A stretch of DNA of 8,975 nt from contig JAPLLL010000014.1 of the NCBI GenBank assembly GCA_026387595.1, forward strand, positions 1 through 8,975, written 5' to 3'. This document shows positions 5,020 to 8,975 of this stretch, one piece after another. This stretch comes from Candidatus Omnitrophota bacterium (lineage in GTDB: Bacteria > Omnitrophota > Gorgyraeia > JABMQH01). The position numbers and the translations under genes are program-made. Position 1 is the stretch's first letter. Every line of letters starts with the position of its first letter. The notes beneath the pieces were generated by a model. It was given only the letters and a program-made list of their open reading frames with translations, was not told the DNA's origin and searched no databases.

Positions 5020-5988
5020 CTAGTGCACAATCGCCGGATACGCCCTCAGTTCGTACGTCACACCATGGCCTGACGCTCCCGGATCCCATACGCCATTGTC
5101 GTTCAGGTCCGTAAACGCTTCGCCCGGGTCCCAGTAGCCGTTGCCCGCGTCTATAAACGGTTCGCCCTCGTCAAATTGGCCGTTGTCATTTAAGTCTGTA
5201 AACAACTCGCCCGGATCGTATATGCCGTTACCCACATCATCAAACGGCTCGCCGCCGCTTATGGATACTGCTGTAGGCGCTCCGTAAATCAGCTCCAGCG
5301 ACGCCTGTTCGTCCGGATTGATCGGCTTATCATACGCCAACCTTTGATTCGGAGGAAGAACAGTACCCCCCAATGCGGTAATAAAGTTGTCCATGCCCTG
5401 CTCTAATCCGTGATGTATCAACACGTCTGCCTGCGGGCCGTAGCCGATGTCAACGTTTACAGACACATTGCCGATATTCCTGACCGCGATATCCACAGGA
5501 TACGTTTGGCCCAACTGGACGTTGTTTAGCACCTGATGCGGTGAATCCAGCTCGATGGAGATAACAGGAATCACGGGCACTATAATATCAACTGTCATTG
5601 TCGCCTGTTCTCCGCTGTCGTTTACGACAATGAATGCCACATGGTACGGGTCTGCCTGAGCATCTTCTGCCTGGGGCGCACATTCAAACTCCGCCTCAAT
5701 GCGATTCGGATAAGCAGTCTCCTGTGTTTTATGAATCCATCGAGGAAGACTCGCTTCCTGAAGCGTGACCGCGGCCGCATCTTTATCCTCACCAATCAGC
5801 TTGAAGAGGAATGTCTGGCCTGCTTCCACCTGGAATGACCCTGCCGGCTCTGTCCATATCGTAAGCGGTTCCGGCGGGGGAGCAAAAGTAACGCTAAGCC
5901 CCAAGTTCGCCGTCTCACCTGCTTGAGCCGTTGGCAGCGCTATGGCAACTATTGCCAATGCCATTGCTAACATAATCAGCTTTTTCAT
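5020..5988 (-). CDS. Secreted Ig-like protein with shared C-terminal domain and two acidic Ca-binding-like repeats, 322 aa
   Basis: The signal peptide MKKLIMLAMALAIVAIALPT... is probably cut after AQA (residue 23). Residues about 40-138 form an Ig/cadherin-like region (VEAGQTFLFKLIGEDKD, then YHVAFIVVNDSGEQATMTVDI). Residues about 139-322 are the domain shared with the 6123-6947 and 7007-8975 proteins: PVISIELD, RNIGNVSVNVDIGYGP, GLEQGMDNFIT, LPPNQRLAY, YGAPT, YELRAYPA. Between YGAPT and YELRAY sit two 29-residue repeats (246-274, 275-303) of the type GEPFxDxGNGxxDPGExFTD + LNDNGxxD, rich in Asp like calcium-binding loops. Start: ATG 5988 matches the paralog's start and has AAGGGGG 8 nt upstream. 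An in-frame ATG at 6039 behind GAGGAGG would add 17 residues. It may be co-transcribed with the 6123-6947 gene, 134 nt upstream. Its role is unknown; cell-surface binding or adhesion is a guess. Confidence 0.87.
   Translation of the reverse strand: MKKLIMLAMALAIVAIALPTAQAGETANLGLSVTFAPPPEPLTIWTEPAGSFQVEAGQTFLFKLIGEDKDAAAVTLQEASLPRWIHKTQETAYPNRIEAEFECAPQAEDAQADPYHVAFIVVNDSGEQATMTVDIIVPVIPVISIELDSPHQVLNNVQLGQTYPVDIAVRNIGNVSVNVDIGYGPQADVLIHHGLEQGMDNFITALGGTVLPPNQRLAYDKPINPDEQASLELIYGAPTAVSISGGEPFDDVGNGIYDPGELFTDLNDNGQFDEGEPFIDAGNGYWDPGEAFTDLNDNGVWDPGASGHGVTYELRAYPAIVH
5080..5253 (-). repeat. Tandem 87-bp coding repeat (two 29-residue units)
   Basis: Copy one is 5167-5253 and copy two 5080-5166, exactly 87 nt each, lying end to end in frame. 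Both encode GEPF-D--GNG--DPGE-FTD and LNDNG--D. The DNA copies are recognisably related but diverged, so the duplication is not recent. The D-x-N-x-N-G-x-x-D pattern is typical of calcium-binding loops. The unit sits in a loop of the shared C-terminal domain. Confidence 0.85.
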
Positions 5989-6050
5989 CTTATTCACCCC
6001 CTTTCCTTTAATTTCAAATCTTTTATATAAACTTTTCATTTCAGTCACCT

Positions 6051-6127
6051 CCTCAATTTCTCTCGTTTACCTCTGTGAAATTGATCCCGAGCCTCTATCG
6101 TCCTACGCTGTGAGGCGAGGGATTATT
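6051..6127 (-). repeat. 77-bp intergenic repeat, copy 1, with hairpin at the ribosome binding site
   Basis: It matches 6960-7036 at 70 of 77 positions by direct alignment, with no gaps. It spans the end of the 6123-6947 gene and the leader of the 5020-5988 gene. In the mRNA an 8-bp stem TCAATTTC/GAAATTGA (6077-6084 with 6053-6060), loop 16 nt, abuts and slightly overlaps the GAGGAGG Shine-Dalgarno (6048-6054). Conservation of both arms in both copies supports a real hairpin. Confidence 0.85.
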
Positions 6128-6947
6128 GATTAACTGCTGAGTACGCTCTTATTTCATAATTAGCGTTCATTTGTGTTACCGGTTGCGATAATTGAGTAGG
6201 CGCGCCGTATGTAAATTGCAGCGGCGCCTGTTCACCCGGATTGATCGGCTGTGCGTATGCCAACCTATCGTTCGGCGGAAGCACAGAATCGCCGAACATC
6301 GTAATAAACCTATCCGGCCCCTGTTCCAATCCAGGCTGGATCACATAGTCGTTTGGAGGGCCGTAGCCGATATCAATATTTACCGTGATGTTGCCTGTAT
6401 TCGTTATTTCAACATCGCCGGCCGGATATGTTTTGCCCAACTCCGCGCCGACTAACGCTAACTGACTTATGTTCAGCTCGATGGAGATAACGGGTAGAGG
6501 CTGTATCGTAATACGAATTTTTTTGGAGATCATGTTTCCGCCGGTACCCGGGTTTCCATCATACGCCTGAAATTCAAATTCATGGATATCGTTCAGATTG
6601 ATATCCGATGGCACATCCCAAGTAAGGTTTGGCACAAACCCCGGCATAGCGCTTTTCCATGTGAAAACAGCACCATTAGGTAATCCGCGATTTTGCCTTA
6701 CGCCATTTAGCCACCATCGGCACTCGTAGGAAAGCTGGCCGCTTTCCGGATCTTCTGCCGATAACTTGACAACAATCTGTTGCCCGGCCACCACTTGCCC
6801 ATCCTGCGGCTCGATCACCCATACCGGCGGGTGATTTATCCTGAACGTCACATCCAATTGCAAATTCGCAGTATCCGCCGCATACGTACTCGGTAGAAAC
6901 ACCGCAACCATCGCCACTGCCATTGCTAACATAATCAGCTTTTTCAT
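6123..6947 (-). CDS. Secreted Ig-like protein with shared C-terminal domain, 274 aa
   Basis: The signal peptide MKKLIMLAMAVAMVAVFLPS... (cut probably after TYA, residue 23) is almost the same as that of the 5020-5988 protein, also in DNA, and both mature proteins begin with TANLxLxVTF. Residues about 40-150 are Ig/cadherin-like (PPVWVIEPQDGQVVAGQQIVVKL, SAEDPESGQLSYECRW, IHEFEFQAYDG). Residues about 151-274 form the shared domain: PVISIELN, ELGKTY, ITNTGNITVNIDIGYGPP, PGLEQGPDRFIT, LPPNDRLAY, INPGEQA, YGAPT, YEIRAYSA. It has no acidic repeat insert, so it shows the plain form of this architecture. ATG 6947 has GAGGAG 10 nt upstream. An in-frame TTG at 6965 overlaps that site and is unlikely. 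The gene is 59 nt behind the 7007-8975 reading frame, probably in one transcript. Function unknown. Confidence 0.88.
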   Translation of the reverse strand: MKKLIMLAMAVAMVAVFLPSTYAADTANLQLDVTFRINHPPVWVIEPQDGQVVAGQQIVVKLSAEDPESGQLSYECRWWLNGVRQNRGLPNGAVFTWKSAMPGFVPNLTWDVPSDINLNDIHEFEFQAYDGNPGTGGNMISKKIRITIQPLPVISIELNISQLALVGAELGKTYPAGDVEITNTGNITVNIDIGYGPPNDYVIQPGLEQGPDRFITMFGDSVLPPNDRLAYAQPINPGEQAPLQFTYGAPTQLSQPVTQMNANYEIRAYSAVNQ

Positions 6948-6959
6948 CTTATTCACTCT

Positions 6960-7036
6960 CCTCAATTTCTATCGTTTACGTCTGTGAAATTGATCCCGAG
7001 CCTTCATCATTCTACACTGTGAGGCGAGGGATTATT
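6960..7036 (-). repeat. 77-bp intergenic repeat, copy 2, overlapping the 3' end of the upstream gene
   Basis: This is the second copy of the 6051-6127 repeat (70 of 77 identical). The hairpin arms are TCAATTTC (6962-6969) and GAAATTGA (6986-6993), loop 16 nt, just before the GAGGAG of the 6123-6947 gene. In this copy the first 30 nt or so, read in transcription order, are coding: they form the final residues of the upstream protein after its normal end. Confidence 0.85.
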
Positions 7037-7504
7037 CACTTGATTTGCCGCATACGCCCTTATTTCAAGGTTCAGGCTCATTCCATTGATCTGTCCTGAT
7101 AACCCTGTCGGGGCGCCATATGTCAACGGCAAAGGTTCAGCCACACCCGGCTGTATCACTTTGCCGAAATTTATCTTACTGATTGGGGGAATAACCGCAC
7201 TGTCTAGCATCATTATAAATGTATCCGTTCCCTGCTGCGTTCCGGGCATTACCCCGCCCTGCGATGGCGCGGAGTACCCAATATCAACTAAAACCGGCAC
7301 ATTACCGGTATTTTTGATCTTTTGTATGGGTATACCACCTGTTCCGATATTATTCCTTTTTTCACCCAGTTTTACATTCTGGAGCCCCCATTGACCTGCG
7401 CTTTCAATTTCTATCGACACGACAGGTGGACTTTCAACTGTCACTGTTACCTGCTGAGAGGCAGATAGCCTGCCGTCGCTGACCGTAAATGTTATAGCTG
7501 GCGG
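7007..7504 (-). CDS. C-terminal fragment of the VCBS/Ig-like secreted protein, after a frame break
   Basis: The frame is open from 7504 (a TGA lies at 7505-7507) to the TGA at 7007-7009. It begins PPAITFTVSDGRLSASQQ, the last strands of an Ig/cadherin-like domain whose first strands end the frame of the preceding part. It continues with the shared C-terminal domain: PPVVSIEIES, VKLGEK, IKNTGNVPVLVDIGYSAP, PGTQQGTDTFIMML, IPPISK, YGAPT, LEIRAYAA. The protein has no own signal peptide; a GTG at 7444 is a possible but improbable start, as it cuts the Ig strand. It is best read as the 3' part of the gene at 7492-8975, separated by a deletion or assembly fault. The last ten residues (VNNPSPHSVE) are encoded by the 77-bp intergenic repeat and are absent from the paralogs. 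Confidence 0.75.
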   Translation of the reverse strand, partial: PPAITFTVSDGRLSASQQVTVTVESPPVVSIEIESAGQWGLQNVKLGEKRNNIGTGGIPIQKIKNTGNVPVLVDIGYSAPSQGGVMPGTQQGTDTFIMMLDSAVIPPISKINFGKVIQPGVAEPLPLTYGAPTGLSGQINGMSLNLEIRAYAANQVNNPSPHSVE

Positions 7505-7507
7505 TCA
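7492..7507 (-). other. Frame break and probable internal deletion in the VCBS/Ig-like gene
   Basis: The upstream frame ends in TAA at 7494-7492; the downstream frame opens after a TGA at 7507-7505. The two overlap by 13 nt. The junction joins LIAFD directly to PPAITFTVSDG. Compared with the domain just before it in the same protein (FITASDP...VYPVVFTATDG), about 45 residues, that is roughly 130-150 nt of a length equal to 1 modulo 3, are lacking. A single base error cannot explain this, but a deletion or a collapsed repeat in assembly can. Confidence 0.75.
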
Positions 7508-8975
7508 AATGCAATAAGCCCGAGCCTTAGGAGTTCACCCGTCTTCACGGTTATGGTTTTGCCGGCGTATACTTTCAAAAAAGGAGCCGTATTGACATCA
7601 TTGACAGTGATTGTAACTATCTCAGAAGCCTCTGTTTTTCCGTCAGTCGCTGTAAATACTACCGGGTAAACGCCTGCCTGATCATACAGCGGACACCAGT
7701 AAAAATTTGGCGTTCTTATAGTCCAATACGGCGACCAGGGAGGTTGAAACTTTGCGCCATCCGGCAGATTGCTTGCCGAATATGTAAGCGGGTCCCCGTC
7801 CGGGTCGGACGCCGTTATAAAAAACCATACTACCGTGCCTTCGTCGATCGTTGTACTGCCGTATTTAAATCGGACCGGATCAAACACGGGCGGCTTGTTC
7901 ACGATCTCGGTGATCGTCAGGATCTGGCTCGGGGTAATATCGTTGATTTTTTGAACATTCCCATCAGGCCAGATCACCTCTATCTCATCTATAACGCTTG
8001 CCTGTCCTAATCCGAAATGGACCGGCTGGGTTTCTACTGGCGAGGTATTTACTTCCCTGATCTGCGTTAGGCCTCCGGTTCTTACATATACCCTTGCGCC
8101 TATAGCTTCTTTGTTGCACCGTACCCCTTCCAACTTTACCTTGATCCAGTTATTTTGAAGCCCTACCTGGTTCATAAGCAGGCCGCCGGTGCTTCCGGTA
8201 AACGATGAGCCCGGCGCGTATATATCTAAGGCGCCGTCATTATTAATGTCGCCGATCGCGGCGGCGGCCCAATTAGGCGCTATCCCTTCCGGGAACATGC
8301 TATCCGTGACATCCGTAAATGTGCCGTCCCTGTTGTTCCTGTAAAGCATATTGGTTCCTAGGCCGCCGGTTGTCAAGTAGAGGTCAAGGTAGCCATCATT
8401 GTCATAATCAAAAAATGCAGTTCCCCACCACATACCGCCTACGCCCGTTTCAATATTAATCGCTTCCTTCGTTATATCCGTAAATGTGCCGTTCCCATTA
8501 TTCTTATATAACGCATCACCGCGCTCTCCTGAGAGGAAAATGTCAAAATACCCATCGTTATCATAATCCCCCGCGGCAACTCCAGCCATGTATGGCGCAA
8601 GCCCTGTTAAACCAGCGGCTTCCGTAACATCAGCAAATGCGCTGTCTCCGTTATTATGCATTAACTTAACCCCGTTGGAGTATGAGATAAACAGCAGATC
8701 CGGGAAGCCATCATTATTATAATCAAAAGAAATTATCTGTCCCACGTCTATTCCATAAGATGGCGGTATCCCGATCGCCGTTAAGGGGAGCGGGGTAAAC
8801 GTGTTATTTTTATTGTTGGACAATACCCCGCTGCTCCATACAATGTCCAGGTAGCCGTCATCATTATAATCAAGGGCTGCAGCAGCCATACAATTGATCT
8901 TGCCAATACCGCTTGAGGAAGTTATGTCTTTAAACGTTCCGTCGCCGTTGTTTAAAAATAATGTGCTTTCTTCAA
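7492..8975 (-). CDS. Large secreted VCBS/FG-GAP + ASPIC/UnbV + Ig-like protein, 5' end beyond the window, frame broken at 7492
   Basis: The frame is open to the right edge (from 8973), so the N terminus and signal peptide are outside; the ATG at 8889 lies inside a repeat and is not the start. Five VCBS/FG-GAP-type repeats are visible, each with a calcium-loop motif: YNDDGYLDI, YNNDGFPDL, YDNDGYFDI, YDNDGYLDL, INNDGALDI, and linkers such as LYRNNRDGTFTDVT. These form beta-propeller blades. At about 7945-8154 follows an ASPIC/UnbV domain (NNWIKVKLEG, AIGARVYVRTGG, REVNTSP, VHFGLG, IDEIEVIWPDG). A complete Ig/cadherin-like domain (about 7594-7899: SDPDGDPLTYSASNLPDGAK, DQAGVYPVVFTATDG) and the first strands of a second one (LLRLGLIAFD) come next. 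The second stops at a TAA (7494-7492) where about 45 residues are missing. Such proteins are extracellular or surface proteins, often linked to adhesion or polymer binding; the exact role is unknown. Confidence 0.87.
   Translation of the reverse strand, partial: EESTLFLNNGDGTFKDITSSSGIGKINCMAAAALDYNDDGYLDIVWSSGVLSNNKNNTFTPLPLTAIGIPPSYGIDVGQIISFDYNNDGFPDLLFISYSNGVKLMHNNGDSAFADVTEAAGLTGLAPYMAGVAAGDYDNDGYFDIFLSGERGDALYKNNGNGTFTDITKEAINIETGVGGMWWGTAFFDYDNDGYLDLYLTTGGLGTNMLYRNNRDGTFTDVTDSMFPEGIAPNWAAAAIGDINNDGALDIYAPGSSFTGSTGGLLMNQVGLQNNWIKVKLEGVRCNKEAIGARVYVRTGGLTQIREVNTSPVETQPVHFGLGQASVIDEIEVIWPDGNVQKINDITPSQILTITEIVNKPPVFDPVRFKYGSTTIDEGTVVWFFITASDPDGDPLTYSASNLPDGAKFQPPWSPYWTIRTPNFYWCPLYDQAGVYPVVFTATDGKTEASEIVTITVNDVNTAPFLKVYAGKTITVKTGELLRLGLIAFDRQL

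Noticed and set aside
5080..5253. Cellulosomal dockerin domain
   Set aside because: The Asp-rich 29-residue units resemble Ca loops, but the paired helix pattern and length of a dockerin are not seen.
6051..7036. CRISPR or tandem array from the repeated 77-bp blocks
   Set aside because: Only two copies exist, about 900 bp apart and separated by a gene; no short spacers.
7492..7507. Programmed -1 frameshift to join the two parts of the VCBS protein
   Set aside because: No slippery heptamer is present, and the missing half domain shows that DNA is absent; reading-frame change alone would not restore it.

Overview
The window is 8,975 bases of a Gram-negative-type bacterial genome with moderate GC. 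An outer-membrane beta-barrel protein, a type IV pilin-like protein and secreted VCBS/Ig-like proteins all point to a diderm. The mix of FTLIELL pseudopilins, ASPIC/UnbV proteins and many short palindromic repeats would suit an uncultured PVC-type lineage such as Omnitrophota. That placement is a guess from style and was not tested by phylogeny.

Left part (1-2963), all minus strand: the 5' part of homoserine dehydrogenase (hom, running off the left edge), a GspG-like pseudopilin, tRNA-Pro(GGG), and glycerol-3-phosphate dehydrogenase (gpsA). This housekeeping stretch is full of short inverted repeats. One holds the ribosome binding site and start of hom, two lie between the tRNA and the pseudopilin, one is inside the gpsA reading frame, and one lies in the gpsA/omp divergent region.

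Middle (2964-4914): the gpsA gene and a plus-strand outer-membrane beta-barrel gene diverge from a region holding a 78-bp palindromic element. The barrel gene converges, 6 bp apart, with a small minus-strand secreted protein that has its own strong extended -10 promoter.

Right part (4411-8975), all minus strand: a row of secreted proteins. Reading with transcription they are a large VCBS/ASPIC-UnbV/Ig-like protein (5' end beyond the window, reading frame broken near 7500), an Ig-like protein (6123-6947), an Ig-like protein carrying two 29-residue acidic repeats (5020-5988), and the small protein at 4411-4914. The first three share a clear C-terminal domain of about 125 residues (PVISIE, NxGNxxVxxDIGY, PGxxQGxDxFI, YGAPT, ExRAYxA). 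The fourth seems to be a diverged minimal version. Two gaps between these genes are 77-bp near-identical copies with a conserved hairpin next to the Shine-Dalgarno site, so the row grew by duplication. I do not recognise the shared domain as a named family; this is the best candidate for something undescribed here.
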